64,000 bases of DNA from an uncultured Collinsella sp. (GCA_900549745.1 URPJ01000010.1:1-64000), one strand, 5' to 3'. Numbered from the stretch's first letter, positions 45,728-55,076 are shown. Numbers and translations: made by a program. Notes: generated by a model not told the origin, from the letters alone.

Positions 45728-47926
45728 ATGGGTCCTCGCCAACGACAGGGACGCAGCCGTTCAAAGACGCATGCTCTGCCCATAATCCTGCTCTCGTTTT
45801 TGGGCTTTCTGCTGATTGCGGGCGTGGCGTTTGGCATCGGCATGGTCGGCAACGTCAACCGCTGGCTGTCCGATCTGCCCGACTACACCGACGCCAACGC
45901 GTATCTGGTGAGCGAGCCCACCGAGATCGTCGACTGCAATGGCAACAAGATCGCGAGCTTCTACACGCAAAACCGCAAGTCCATCACCAAGGACGAGGTC
46001 TCCCCCTACGTGCTGCAGGGCACCGTTGACGTCGAGGACGAGCGCTTCTACGAGCACGGTGGTATCGACCTGTGGGGTATCGCGCGTGCTGCGGTGGCAA
46101 CCCTCGGCGGCGGGCACGAAGGCGCCTCGACTATCACCCAGCAGCTGGTGCGCAACACCATCCTGCAGGAGGAGCAGTTCGACTCGACCATCGAGCGTAA
46201 GGTGCGCGAGGCCTACATCGCCGTCAAGATGGAGGACATGTACTCCAAAGACGAGATCCTCATGATGTACCTCAACACCATCTATTACGGCCACGGCGCC
46301 TACGGCATCGAGGCCGCAGCCGAGACCTATCTATCCAAGAGCGCCGCCGATCTCACCCTCAGCGAGGCCGCGCTGCTCATCGGCCTTCCCAACTCGCCCT
46401 CGCAGTACGACCCCACGGTCAACCCCGACCTAGCGCTGTCCCGTCGCAACAAGGTCCTCGACAACATGTTGCGCCTGGGCCACATCACGCAGGAGGAACA
46501 CGATGCCGCACAGGCCGAGCCCATCACCCTCAACGTGACCGAGATTTCGGGCAGTGGCGTCGACGTATACTCGCAGCCCTACTTTGTCGCCTATGTTAAG
46601 CAGCTGCTGGAGCAGGAGTTCTCGACCGACGTGCTCTTTAAGGGCGGTCTGACCGTCAAGACCACCATCGACCCCACGATGCAGCAGGTGGCAGAGAATG
46701 CCGTCCGACAGCAGCTCGACACGCTCTCACTCGACGGCCTGGACATGGGCATGGTCGTCGTCGACCCCAAGACCGGCTACATCAAGTGCATGGTGGGCGG
46801 CTACGACTACAACTCAGACGAGAACCACGTAAACCATGCCACGGCCAAGCGTCCCGTCGGCTCCACCTTTAAGGCCTTTACGCTGGCAACCGCCATCCAA
46901 AATGGCATGAACCCCAACGTCACCCTCAACTGCAACTCGCCGCTCAAGGCCAAGGGCACCACGACCGAGGTCCAAAACTACGCCAACCATAGCTATGGCA
47001 ACATTACGCTTAAGCAGGCGACGGCATACTCCTCCAACACCGGCTACATCCAGGTGGCGGAAGCCGTCGGCAACAGCAAGATCATCTCGCTCGTCAAAAA
47101 GCTCGGCATCGATCCCGCCAAGGACAACATCGAGGACGTTCCCGTCATGACCCTCGGCACCGGCTCGATCTCGCCGCTCGAGATGGCCGCCGCCTACGCG
47201 ACGTTTGCCAACGGCGGCTACTATCGCCAGCCGATTGCCATCACCGAGATTGACTCTCGTACCGGTTCGGTGCTGTACCAGCACACCGACAATCCCTCAC
47301 AGGTGCTTACCGAGGGCGAGGCCGCAGCGGTCACCGATGTTCTGTCCGGCGTCATGCAGGGCGGCGGCACGGGTGCTGCCGGTGCCCTGAGCGTCAACCA
47401 GCCCTATGCCGGCAAGACGGGCACCACCGACAACACCACTAACCTGTGGTTCTGCGGCTATACCCCGCAGCTGGCGTGCGCCCTGTGGACCGGCTATTCC
47501 GCGGGCGAGATCCCCATCCAAAAATACGGCACGGACCTGCTGGGCGACAGCACCAACCTGCCTGTCTTTAAGCGGTTTATGAACACCGTTCTGACCGGTA
47601 CCGAGCGCGAGGAGTTTGCGACCGGAACGGCGCCCACCTACAAGAACAACAGCGTCTGGAAGTTCTACGGCACCAACAACACCAAGAAGACGGAGAACGA
47701 CGACAAGGACGAGAACGAGGACGAAGAGGAAACCACCACAACGACTACCACGACGACCACGACGACCGAGACCACGGGCGGCGACACCACCGGCGGCACC
47801 GGAACGACCGGTGGCTCGACGGGCGGCTCCACTGGTGGTTCGACCGGCGGCGATGGCGGCACGCCTACGCCCACGCCTACGCCCACTCCCGACCCCTCGC
47901 CCACGCCTGACGATACGGTCGGCTAG
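45728..47926 (+). CDS. Class A penicillin-binding protein
   Basis: 732 residues. A short basic cytoplasmic N-terminus and one membrane anchor (about residues 16-38), then the GT51 glycosyltransferase domain (VEDERFYEHGGID, GASTITQQLVRN) and a transpeptidase domain with STFK (SxxK), SSN and KTGT. It polymerises and cross-links peptidoglycan. The tail is low-complexity: acidic, then a run of Thr, then Gly-Ser-Thr and Pro-Thr repeats, presumably a flexible wall-spanning segment. Start at 45728 with GGAGG upstream; the longer frame begins in untranslated DNA. Strong terminator follows. Confidence 0.95.
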   Translation: MGPRQRQGRSRSKTHALPIILLSFLGFLLIAGVAFGIGMVGNVNRWLSDLPDYTDANAYLVSEPTEIVDCNGNKIASFYTQNRKSITKDEVSPYVLQGTVDVEDERFYEHGGIDLWGIARAAVATLGGGHEGASTITQQLVRNTILQEEQFDSTIERKVREAYIAVKMEDMYSKDEILMMYLNTIYYGHGAYGIEAAAETYLSKSAADLTLSEAALLIGLPNSPSQYDPTVNPDLALSRRNKVLDNMLRLGHITQEEHDAAQAEPITLNVTEISGSGVDVYSQPYFVAYVKQLLEQEFSTDVLFKGGLTVKTTIDPTMQQVAENAVRQQLDTLSLDGLDMGMVVVDPKTGYIKCMVGGYDYNSDENHVNHATAKRPVGSTFKAFTLATAIQNGMNPNVTLNCNSPLKAKGTTTEVQNYANHSYGNITLKQATAYSSNTGYIQVAEAVGNSKIISLVKKLGIDPAKDNIEDVPVMTLGTGSISPLEMAAAYATFANGGYYRQPIAITEIDSRTGSVLYQHTDNPSQVLTEGEAAAVTDVLSGVMQGGGTGAAGALSVNQPYAGKTGTTDNTTNLWFCGYTPQLACALWTGYSAGEIPIQKYGTDLLGDSTNLPVFKRFMNTVLTGTEREEFATGTAPTYKNNSVWKFYGTNNTKKTENDDKDENEDEEETTTTTTTTTTTTETTGGDTTGGTGTTGGSTGGSTGGSTGGDGGTPTPTPTPTPDPSPTPDDTVG

Positions 47927-47950
47927 AAATTCATCCGGCCATTAGCAACA

Positions 47951-47993
47951 AGGCCCCCGAGCAGCTTATTAAAGTGCTCGGGGGCCTTTTAAT
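47951..47993 (+). terminator. Terminator after the PBP gene
   Basis: GGCCCCCGAGCA / TGCTCGGGGGCC perfect stem followed by TTTTAATTT. Confidence 0.92.
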
Positions 47994-48031
47994 TTAAAGT
48001 GACCTGGTGGACGGTCTTTATACCGGCAAAC

Positions 48032-48068
48032 AAAAAAGGGGGGTACCGACCAACGTCGATACCCCTTA
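48032..48068 (-). terminator. Terminator after argR
   Basis: GGGGTA / TACCCC stem followed by TTTTTT on the minus strand, about 50 bp past the argR stop codon. Confidence 0.8.
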
Positions 48069-48115
48069 CAAGCCACCATGTCACGCGCACAGTGCCGAGC
48101 GCACGACCCGCACGC

Positions 48116-48553
48116 CTACTTGCGAGAATTGCTCAGCTTATTGATCAGCGCCTCAAGACGCTCGCCGTCCTCGGCCGTCTGGGCAATAACCAAAATCGTA
48201 TCGTTGCCGGCAAGCGAGCCAAGCACATCGGGCAACTCTGCCGCATCAACGGCGGCGGCGATGCCGGAAGCCGTGCCAGGCTGAGCCTTGATCATAACCA
48301 GATTATCGGTACGCAGAACGCCCGTTACAAGCTCGGAAACCATACGCTGCAGGTGCAGGTCCTCTGCCAGAACATAGATGCCCTCAGGGAGCTTACGCAG
48401 CCCCATGTCGGCAATATCGCGAGAGACAGTCGCCTGCGTGCAATCAAAGCCCATAGCGCGGAGCTCATCGACCAGCACGCGCTGCGTTCGGACGTCCTTA
48501 TTGCGCACAATATCTCTAATGGCATCCTGGCGCCCATTGCGTTTTTTAGCCAT
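48116..48553 (-). CDS. argR: Arginine repressor ArgR
   Basis: 145 residues, slightly short of the usual 149-156. N-terminal winged helix (RRxxIRDIV-like start, VDELRAMGFDCTQATVSRDIADMGLRKLP) and C-terminal oligomerisation/arginine-binding domain (TGVLRTDNLVMIKAQPGTASGIAAAVD, LAGNDTILVIA). It binds ARG boxes when arginine is present. Start at 48553 with GAGAGGG; no arg genes are in this window. A striking TTTCGAAA palindrome lies about 90 bp upstream. Confidence 0.93.
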   Translation of the reverse strand: MAKKRNGRQDAIRDIVRNKDVRTQRVLVDELRAMGFDCTQATVSRDIADMGLRKLPEGIYVLAEDLHLQRMVSELVTGVLRTDNLVMIKAQPGTASGIAAAVDAAELPDVLGSLAGNDTILVIAQTAEDGERLEALINKLSNSRK

Positions 48554-48641
48554 ACAAACCCTCTCTCCAAAAGATGGCGGAGACAATCAATCAGTGATTG
48601 AATAGTTTAACGCTATTTGAAGGCTTTTGTGTATAAGAACG

Positions 48642-48679
48642 CATTTCGAAACAATTCTATGCAAGTTTGTTTCGAAATG
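48642..48679. promoter_or_regulatory. CATTTCGAAACAA inverted repeat
   Basis: Perfect 13-bp arms (48642-48654 and 48667-48679) separated by 12 bp, each containing TTTCGAAA. It lies between argR and the glycosyltransferase stop codon, about 90 bp upstream of argR. It could be an operator, or the terminator of the glycosyltransferase gene; there is no T-run. Confidence 0.45.
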
Positions 48680-48685
48680 AGCCGT

Positions 48686-49726
48686 TTAGGCGGTTTTTGC
48701 GCCCGTCCGGTTAAGAAAAGCTGCCAGATGCGTACACATCACACAGCGCGCGGGCTTGGCGCTGGCGATCGGCCCAAACAACAGACCGAGCCCCCGATGG
48801 TTATCCTTGAGCGCGGCGACCATCTGACGGGTTCGAGGCGCATCGAGCATATCACGCATGCGGGCGGAACGCTCGATTGACGACACCCCATGCGGGCTCA
48901 GACACAAATTCTCGATGCAGGCGACCAGTCCGGCAAAGTAGAACTTTTGGCTTGCCAGCTTGAGCCGACCACCGCTGTCTGCTTCCGAGAGTGAGTCCGC
49001 AAGCTCGTCGAGCGCTCGAGTGTCATCGGATACCTTGGCATACATGGTGGGATCAAAGGCATCTGTAAGTTTAGGTGCCGCCGTGTGGAAACAAGCATCG
49101 CCGCAGCCGGACACGCATCGTGTCTGCGAAAGCGCGCATGCCATAAACCCAACTGTGCGAAACACCTTGTCGCACAAAAGGCATGCCTCAAACAGCGAGC
49201 GGCTGTACATCACACCAGAGGTCTGAACGACTAGGCCGCCTAAAATCAACTGAGGCAGCCCGGCCGCCATCGAAGATTTGCTATCAATGGAAATATGAGC
49301 AGCATCCAAGACGCGCGAATGGCGCTCTCGATGTGCATCATAGCGGTCGAGCGACACCGTGGGGAGCACTATGTCTGCCGTAGTATCGCACGCGATATTG
49401 ACCATCTTGGAAAGGGACTGCGGAGCAAACCACTCATCGGCGTTCATAGCGATGATTTGAGAGCCGCGCGAGGCAGCAAAACCGGCACGAAGACAAGCGC
49501 CGCGCTTCGCGTCCTCGACGTCAATCAAATCAATATGGATGTCCCTGTCGGCAGCAACTTGAAGCGAATGGCGCACACCGGGCGCAGCATCGCGGCAGAC
49601 AACGACAATCTGCAAATCGTAGAGGTCTTGGTTCTGGATACTCTCGAGCGCACGCATCGCATAGCTGGGCGAACCTTCTACCACAAGGATCACCGAAAGT
49701 CGCGGATGCGAGCCACGTCGAACCAA
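48686..49726 (-). CDS. Family 2 glycosyltransferase
   Basis: 346 residues with a GT-A fold start (LSVILVVEGSPSYAMRALES, then QIVVVCRDA) and an AMNADEWFAP segment where the nucleotide-sugar metal site should be. The C-terminal half is divergent and cysteine-containing (RCVSGCGDACF). It may decorate a wall or capsular polymer, but no sugar gene cluster surrounds it. The start is TTG at 49726 with AGAGGA in front. Sure of fold, unsure of activity. Confidence 0.7.
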   Translation of the reverse strand: MVRRGSHPRLSVILVVEGSPSYAMRALESIQNQDLYDLQIVVVCRDAAPGVRHSLQVAADRDIHIDLIDVEDAKRGACLRAGFAASRGSQIIAMNADEWFAPQSLSKMVNIACDTTADIVLPTVSLDRYDAHRERHSRVLDAAHISIDSKSSMAAGLPQLILGGLVVQTSGVMYSRSLFEACLLCDKVFRTVGFMACALSQTRCVSGCGDACFHTAAPKLTDAFDPTMYAKVSDDTRALDELADSLSEADSGGRLKLASQKFYFAGLVACIENLCLSPHGVSSIERSARMRDMLDAPRTRQMVAALKDNHRGLGLLFGPIASAKPARCVMCTHLAAFLNRTGAKTA

Positions 49727-49887
49727 GTTATCCGTCCTCTCGACAGCAGTGAATCAAACTGTCGTTCATGGTACACCCCGGCAATAAAAGCAATGAGACA
49801 CCGGTTGTATTGCACGCCAAGAACAGATGTTGCACACGCGCAGCCCACAGATGACAGGTGCCGACGCACGACGCGCCGAGCCCTCCC

Positions 49888-50712
49888 CTAGTCGAGCACG
49901 ACAAGCTCGGCGGGATCGTAATCCACGCCCATAAACGTAAGGCCGCAGGCAGGAGCCGTGGGGCCCGCAGCGGTACGGTCGCAAGCATCGATGACCTCGC
50001 GCATCCACTCGGGTTCACGGCGATGCATGCCAATCTCGACAAGCGTGCCCACGATCGTGCGGACCATCGAATGCAGAAACGCATTGCCCTCGATGGTAAA
50101 CGTCAGGATGTCCTCGCCAAACGCAACCTCATGGCCAAACTCGGCACGCATCACGCAGCGGTGCGTGGGCTTGCCCACGGCAGACGCCACCTTGCAAAAG
50201 CTCTTGAAGTCCTGCTCGCCCAGCAGCGCGGGACAGGCCGCAGACATCGCCTCAACATCCAATGGGTAGCGATGCCACCACACCGCACCGCGCGAAAGCA
50301 CAGGGCGCGCGTCGCGATCGGCAATACGGTACGTATACGTACGGGAACGCGCATCAAAGCGTGCAGAAAAGCCTTTACGGGCCTTGTAGACCTCGTTTAT
50401 GGCGATATCTTTGGGCAGGAGGGCATCCATGGCCCTCAGCCACCTACGGCGCGTCAAAGCCAACTCAGCGTCCGTTACGGGCACGCTGATAAACTGTGCC
50501 ACCGCATGCACGCCGGCATCGGTACGTCCCGCACACGTCAGGTCGATCGGACGGCGCAGGAGCGTCTCAATAGCTCGACGTAGCTCACCCGCAACCGTCG
50601 TCTGTCCCGGCTGCTCGGCAAATCCGCTATACGACGAGCCATCATAGGCCACGCGAAATACGAGCGTGGCGTCAAGCTCGGAAATCGAATTGAAATCAGA
50701 CGGCGCAGTCAT
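49888..50712 (-). CDS. truA: tRNA pseudouridine synthase A
   Basis: 274 residues. The catalytic aspartate lies in CAGRTDAGVHA; other TruA marks are RVAYDGSSYSGFAEQP, FSARFDARSRTYTYRI and the SMVRTIVGTLVEIG helix. It modifies U38-U40 in the anticodon arm of tRNAs. It is the last gene after rplQ in the usual Gram-positive order, but a terminator lies between them. Start at ATG 50712. Confidence 0.95.
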   Translation of the reverse strand: MTAPSDFNSISELDATLVFRVAYDGSSYSGFAEQPGQTTVAGELRRAIETLLRRPIDLTCAGRTDAGVHAVAQFISVPVTDAELALTRRRWLRAMDALLPKDIAINEVYKARKGFSARFDARSRTYTYRIADRDARPVLSRGAVWWHRYPLDVEAMSAACPALLGEQDFKSFCKVASAVGKPTHRCVMRAEFGHEVAFGEDILTFTIEGNAFLHSMVRTIVGTLVEIGMHRREPEWMREVIDACDRTAAGPTAPACGLTFMGVDYDPAELVVLD

Positions 50713-50747
50713 GGGCGCTCCCAACAAACAAGCAACGGTATCGCGAC

Positions 50748-50778
50748 AAAAAAAGAGGGGTACGCGAACGTACCCCTC
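50748..50778 (-). terminator. Terminator after rplQ
   Basis: GAGGGGTACG / CGTACCCCTC perfect stem followed by TTTTTTT on the minus strand: the end of the ribosomal-protein operon. Confidence 0.92.
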
Positions 50779-50804
50779 GAATATAGCCTATGCAGACGGA
50801 TTGT

Positions 50805-51272
50805 CTACTCAGCGGTCTCCTCAGCAGGAGCCTCCTCGGCAGCCTCGACCTTCTTGGGAGCAGCGGCCTTCTTGGGGGCCGGAGCAGCCTTCTTAGCCTT
50901 AGGCGTGCAAGGCTCGGTGACGAGCTCCATGATAACGATGGGAGCGTTGTCGCCCTTGCGGTTACCGAGCTTCATGATGCGGGTGTAACCGCCGTTGCGG
51001 TCCTGCCACATGCCCTGAGCAGCCTTGTCGAAGATCTCGGCAACGAGCTGCTTATCGCCGAGCTTGGCGATAGCCAGACGACGAGAGTGCAGGTCGCCCT
51101 TCTTGGCCCAGGTGATGATCGGATCGACGACCGAACGCAGCGCCTTAGCGCGGGTCTCGGTGGTCTTGATGCGGTCGTTCTCGAAGAGGGCCTTAGCAAG
51201 GCTCTTCTTCATGGCCTTGGTGTGGCTCGCATCGGTGCCGAGCTTCAGGCCCTTCTTAACGTTATGACGCAT
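50805..51272 (-). CDS. rplQ: Ribosomal protein bL17 with C-terminal tail
   Basis: 155 residues; residues 1-118 are the normal L17 (LKLGTDASHTKAMKKSL, NDRIKTTETRAKALR, GGYTRIMKLGNRKGDNAP). The remaining third is an Ala/Lys/Pro/Glu tail absent from most L17. Last ribosomal gene of the operon, 30 bp after rpoA. RBS GAGGAG. Confidence 0.96.
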   Translation of the reverse strand: MRHNVKKGLKLGTDASHTKAMKKSLAKALFENDRIKTTETRAKALRSVVDPIITWAKKGDLHSRRLAIAKLGDKQLVAEIFDKAAQGMWQDRNGGYTRIMKLGNRKGDNAPIVIMELVTEPCTPKAKKAAPAPKKAAAPKKVEAAEEAPAEETAE

Positions 51273-51302
51273 GGTCTAGTTTCTCCTCAAATATGCGAAG
51301 CA

Positions 51303-52244
51303 TTAAGCCTTCAGGCTCAGGCCCATGGACTCAAGCTTGTCCTTCACTTCCTCGATCGACTTAACACCGAAGTTACGGATGTTGAGCAGATCGTTCTCCG
51401 AGAACTCAACGAGCTGACGGACCGAGTGAATGCTGGCGCGCTTAAGGCAGTTGTAAGAACGGACGGAAAGGTCCAGATCCTCGATCTGCTTGTCCAGCTC
51501 AGCGTTGTCGTTGGTGACCTCGGGAGCGAAGATCGAAGCCTCCTCCTCGACCTCGGGGGTCTCGGCAAGGTTCATAAAGGCAGCCATATGCTGGTTAATG
51601 ATATTGGCAGCCTGGACCACGGCGTCGCGCGGGGCGATGGAGCCGTTGGTCTCGATCTCGAGGACAAGGCGGTCGTAGTCGGTGTGCTGACCGACACGGC
51701 AAGCCTCAACGAGCTTGGCGCAACGGGAAACCGGCGAGTACAGCGAGTCGACGTGGATCACACCGATGGGATCGTTGTCGCGTTTGTTGGCCTCGCCAGA
51801 AACATAGCCGCGGCCATAGCCGATGCGCATGCTCATGGTGAGATGGCCACCCTCGGTGAGCGTAGCGATGTGCTGCTCGGGGTTGACCAGCTCAAACTCG
51901 GACGGAATAAAGAAGTCCGCACCGGTGACCTCGCAGGGGCCGTCAACCGAAATGGTGGCGGTCGCCTCGTCGGTCGTGCCGAGAGCCCTGAAGACAAGAC
52001 CCTTGACATTCAGGACGATGTCGGTGACATCCTCGACCATGTTAGGGATGGTCATGAACTCGTGCTGCGCGCCATCAATCTGAATAGCCTCGACGGCGGC
52101 ACCCTCGAGCGAGGACAGAAGAACGCGACGAAGGGAGTTACCCAGCGTATCGCCGTAGCCACGCTCGAGTGGCTCGACGGAGACACGAGCAGACGTCTCG
52201 TTGATCTCTTCGACCTGAACCTGAGGCCTAATGAATTCTGACAT
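51303..52244 (-). CDS. rpoA: RNA polymerase alpha subunit
   Basis: 313 residues. Alpha-NTD for assembly (EPLERGYGDTLGNSLRRVLLSS, EGAAVEAIQIDGAQHEF) and alpha-CTD for UP-element and activator contacts (LDLSVRSYNCLKRASIHSVRQLVEFSENDLLNIRNFG is split here only by the linker). It lies 32 bp downstream of rpsD with RBS GGAGG. Confidence 0.97.
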   Translation of the reverse strand: MSEFIRPQVQVEEINETSARVSVEPLERGYGDTLGNSLRRVLLSSLEGAAVEAIQIDGAQHEFMTIPNMVEDVTDIVLNVKGLVFRALGTTDEATATISVDGPCEVTGADFFIPSEFELVNPEQHIATLTEGGHLTMSMRIGYGRGYVSGEANKRDNDPIGVIHVDSLYSPVSRCAKLVEACRVGQHTDYDRLVLEIETNGSIAPRDAVVQAANIINQHMAAFMNLAETPEVEEEASIFAPEVTNDNAELDKQIEDLDLSVRSYNCLKRASIHSVRQLVEFSENDLLNIRNFGVKSIEEVKDKLESMGLSLKA

Positions 52245-52276
52245 GTATTACCTCCAGCCTCAGCAGCCCGGATGGA

Positions 52277-52873
52277 CTACTTAGAGTAGAGCTCGACGAT
52301 GAGCTGCTCGTTGATATCACCGCTGATCTGCTCACGCGTCGGCAGAGCGAGCACGTTACCAGACAGCTTCTCGATATCGACCTCGAGCCAGCCAGGGACC
52401 TCAAAGCGCTCGGAGGAAATCAGAGCCTCCTTGATGGGGAGGAGGTCACGGAACTTCTCGCCGACAGCGACGACGTCGCCGGCCTTGACGCGGTAGGACG
52501 GGATGTCCACGCGCTTGCCGTTCACGGTGAAGTGACCGTGACGGACGGACTGACGAGCCTCTTTGCGGGTGCGGGCGAAGCCAAGACGGAAGACGACGTT
52601 GTCGAGGCGAGACTCAAGAATGATCATGAGGTTCTCACCGGTGACGCCGTTCATCTTACGGGCCTTGTTGAAGTAGCCGTGGAACTGCTTCTCCAGAACG
52701 CCATAGATGAACTTGACCTTCTGCTTCTCGCGCAGCTGCATGCCGTACTCAGATTCCTTGCGACGGCGCTTGGGCTGACGGATAGATTCCTTCTTGCTGC
52801 TGTAACCGAGCTCAGCGGGATCGATCCCGAGCTGACGGCAGCGCTTAAGAACAGGAGTCCTGTCGATTGCCAT
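52277..52873 (-). CDS. rpsD: Ribosomal protein uS4
   Basis: 198 residues. N-terminal region without the zinc cysteines, followed by the S4 RNA-binding domain (RLDNVVFRLGFARTRKEARQ, HGHFTVNGKRVDIPSYRV). Primary 16S rRNA-binding protein and, in many bacteria, translational repressor of the alpha operon. RBS AAAGGA; 19 bp after rpsK. Confidence 0.97.
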   Translation of the reverse strand: MAIDRTPVLKRCRQLGIDPAELGYSSKKESIRQPKRRRKESEYGMQLREKQKVKFIYGVLEKQFHGYFNKARKMNGVTGENLMIILESRLDNVVFRLGFARTRKEARQSVRHGHFTVNGKRVDIPSYRVKAGDVVAVGEKFRDLLPIKEALISSERFEVPGWLEVDIEKLSGNVLALPTREQISGDINEQLIVELYSK

Positions 52874-52892
52874 ATTGATACGATCCTTTCAG

Positions 52893-53297
52893 TTACACGC
52901 GGCGACGCTTCTTGGGGCGGCAGCCGTTGTGCGGAATGGGGGTCTTGTCCTGGATGCTCGAGACCTCGAGGCCAGCAGCCTGGAGGGAGCGGATGGCGGT
53001 CTCACGACCGGAGCCGGGGCCCTTGACGAAGACGGAAACCTTCTTCATACCGTGCTCCATGGCCTGCTTGGCAGCAGCCTCGGCAGCCATCTGAGCAGCG
53101 AACGGCGTGGACTTACGGGAGCCCTTGAAGCCCACCTGGCCAGCCGACTTCCAGGAAATGACGTTGCCCTGGGGATCGGTGATCGAAACGATCGTGTTGT
53201 TGAACGTAGAACGAATGTGAGCCTGGCCCACGGAAATGTTCTTACGGTCCGCGCGCTTCAGACGGGCAGCGCGAACGTTCTTCTTAGCAGTAGCCAT
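52893..53297 (-). CDS. rpsK: Ribosomal protein uS11
   Basis: 134 residues, with ISVGQAHIRSTFNNTIVSITD, GFKGSRKSTPFAAQMAAE and the C-terminal DKTPIPHNGCRPKKRRRV. Platform protein of the 30S subunit. 14 bp after rpsM. Confidence 0.97.
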   Translation of the reverse strand: MATAKKNVRAARLKRADRKNISVGQAHIRSTFNNTIVSITDPQGNVISWKSAGQVGFKGSRKSTPFAAQMAAEAAAKQAMEHGMKKVSVFVKGPGSGRETAIRSLQAAGLEVSSIQDKTPIPHNGCRPKKRRRV

Positions 53298-53311
53298 CTA
53301 TCTAGCGCTCC

Positions 53312-53686
53312 TTATTTCTTCTTCTTAGCACCGATCTGACGCTTCGGGCCCTTGCGGGTACGAGCGTTAGTGTGGGTGCGCTGGCCGCGGACCGGGAGGC
53401 CCTTGCGGTGACGAAGGCCGCGGTTGCAGCCGATGTCCATAAGGCGCTTGACGTTCTGGTTGCGCTCACGGCGGAGGTCGCCCTCAACCATGATCTGGTT
53501 CTTGTCGATATAATCGCGGATGGCGTTAACCTCATCCTCGGTGAGGTCCTTAACGCGCGTATCCACGTTAACGTTGCACTCGACGCAAATCTTCGTCGCA
53601 GTGGTGCGGCCGATGCCGTAAATGTAGGTCAGACCGATCTCAACGCGCTTCTCACGCGGGAGGTCGACACCATTAATACGGGCCAA
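53312..53686 (-). CDS. rpsM: Ribosomal protein uS13
   Basis: 124 residues with VEIGLTYIYGIGRTTA, RDYIDKNQIMVEGDLRRE and RGLRHRKGLPVRGQRTHTNART. It contacts 50S and P-site tRNA. The start codon is TTG (53686) with GGAGA upstream; the first residues (ARINGVDLPREK) match the family, supporting TTG. 14 bp after rpmJ. Confidence 0.96.
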   Translation of the reverse strand: MARINGVDLPREKRVEIGLTYIYGIGRTTATKICVECNVNVDTRVKDLTEDEVNAIRDYIDKNQIMVEGDLRRERNQNVKRLMDIGCNRGLRHRKGLPVRGQRTHTNARTRKGPKRQIGAKKKK

Positions 53687-53700
53687 CGTAGTCTCCTCTC

Positions 53701-53814
53701 TTAACCCTGACGCTGCTTATGACGGGGGTTCTCGCAAATGACGAGGACCTTGCCATGGCGCCTAATGATTTTGCACTTATCGCACATCTTCTTGACCGAA
53801 GGACGTACCTTCAT
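53701..53814 (-). CDS. rpmJ: Ribosomal protein bL36
   Basis: 37 residues, the standard size. MKVRPSVKKMCDKCKIIRRHGK followed by VLVICENPRHKQRQG has the C..C...C..H zinc arrangement. Start ATG at 53814 with GAAAGGAAG upstream. Located between infA and rpsM as usual. Confidence 0.96.
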   Translation of the reverse strand: MKVRPSVKKMCDKCKIIRRHGKVLVICENPRHKQRQG

Positions 53815-53964
53815 CGTTCTTCCTTTCGGTAGCGCTCAAACTACTTCCCTACTATCTACTCGCCCAGCCGCAGGCGTTTAAAACTATGGCTGGTCTTCAC
53901 ACACAATCCGACCGTAGGTTGAGCTAAGCCTGCAGTCGGAAATGGAGTGCGTGTATACGTGCCG

Positions 53965-54183
53965 CTATTTGTAGCGATAGGTGATGCGGCCGCGGGTCAG
54001 GTCGTACGGGGAAAGCTCCACGACAACCCTGTCACCGGGGAGAATACGGATGTAATTCATTCGGATCTTGCCAGAAATGTTGCACAGAACCGAATGACCG
54101 TTCTCGAGCTCGACCTTAAACATGGCGTTGGGCAACGGTTCCTTTACCGTACCCTCGAGCTCAATTGCGTCTTCCTTCTTCAC
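53965..54183 (-). CDS. infA: Translation initiation factor IF-1
   Basis: 72 residues when started at GTG 54183, the exact family length (KKEDAIELEGTVKEPLPNAMFKVELENG, GDRVVVELSPYDLTRGRI). A TTG two codons upstream (54189) is possible but adds residues not seen in IF-1. It assists IF2/IF3 at the 30S A site. The 150-bp gap to rpmJ is longer than usual and shows no gene. Confidence 0.95.
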   Translation of the reverse strand: MKKEDAIELEGTVKEPLPNAMFKVELENGHSVLCNISGKIRMNYIRILPGDRVVVELSPYDLTRGRITYRYK

Positions 54184-54287
54184 AAGCAATCATCTTTCTC
54201 TAGAAAACGACAGCGATTGAGTATTCTACAACACGTATGCACGCATCGTAATAACTTCGTAATGGCTCCACAACTAAGTGGAACTTG

Positions 54288-55076
54288 TTACATTTCTCCG
54301 CCTTGGAGCGAACACCAAGCACCTTGGGCATCCGTGGTCAGAATCACCGGACCGTCATTGGTAATGGCGACGGTGTTCTCGTAGTGCGCGGCGGGCAGGT
54401 GGTCGTTGGTCGTAACAATCCAACCGTCGGAGCCCGTGCTCACATGGTTGGAACCCATCGTAACCATCGGCTCGATGGCAATGACCATGCCGGCCTGGAG
54501 GCGAACGCCCCTCCCCTTCTTTCCGTAGTTAGGAACGTTGGGGTCCTCGTGCATCACGCGGCCAATGCCATGGCCAACATAATCACGAAGCACGCCGTAA
54601 CCGTGAGACTCGGCGAGGGACTGAACGGCATAACCGACGTCCCCGATATGGTTACCGGGAACAGCCTGCTCGATGGCAGCCTTAAGGCAATCACGCGTGA
54701 CCTCGCACAAAGCCTTGGCTTCGGGCGTGGGGGTGCCGACGAAAAACGTCCATGCGTTATCGCCGACCCAACCGTCGACAACGGCTCCCGTATCGATGGA
54801 GATGATATCGCCATCGCGCAGGATCATGTCAGGGTTGGGAATACCGTGGACCACGGCATCGTTGATCGATGCGCAAATGGTCCCCGGGAACCCGCCGTAA
54901 CCCTTAAAGGCAGGGGTGCCGCCATGCATGCGGATAATCTGCTCCGCGAGCTGATCGAGCTCAAAAGTCGAAACGCCGGGGCGCACCATGGCTCCAACGT
55001 GGCGGAGCGCCATCTTAGATAGCGCTCCTGCCTTCTTCATCTGCTCGATTTGCGTTGCAGACTTAATCTTGATCAT
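54288..55076 (-). CDS. map: Methionine aminopeptidase, type I
   Basis: 262 residues. Metal ligands lie in SIDTGAVVDGWVGDNAWTF, the histidine region GHGIGRVMHEDPNVP and EPMV...SEHT-equivalent TNDHLPAAHYENTVAI. It removes the initiator methionine. Its ATG overlaps the adk stop codon (ATGA), so the genes are coupled. Confidence 0.96.
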   Translation of the reverse strand: MIKIKSATQIEQMKKAGALSKMALRHVGAMVRPGVSTFELDQLAEQIIRMHGGTPAFKGYGGFPGTICASINDAVVHGIPNPDMILRDGDIISIDTGAVVDGWVGDNAWTFFVGTPTPEAKALCEVTRDCLKAAIEQAVPGNHIGDVGYAVQSLAESHGYGVLRDYVGHGIGRVMHEDPNVPNYGKKGRGVRLQAGMVIAIEPMVTMGSNHVSTGSDGWIVTTNDHLPAAHYENTVAITNDGPVILTTDAQGAWCSLQGGEM

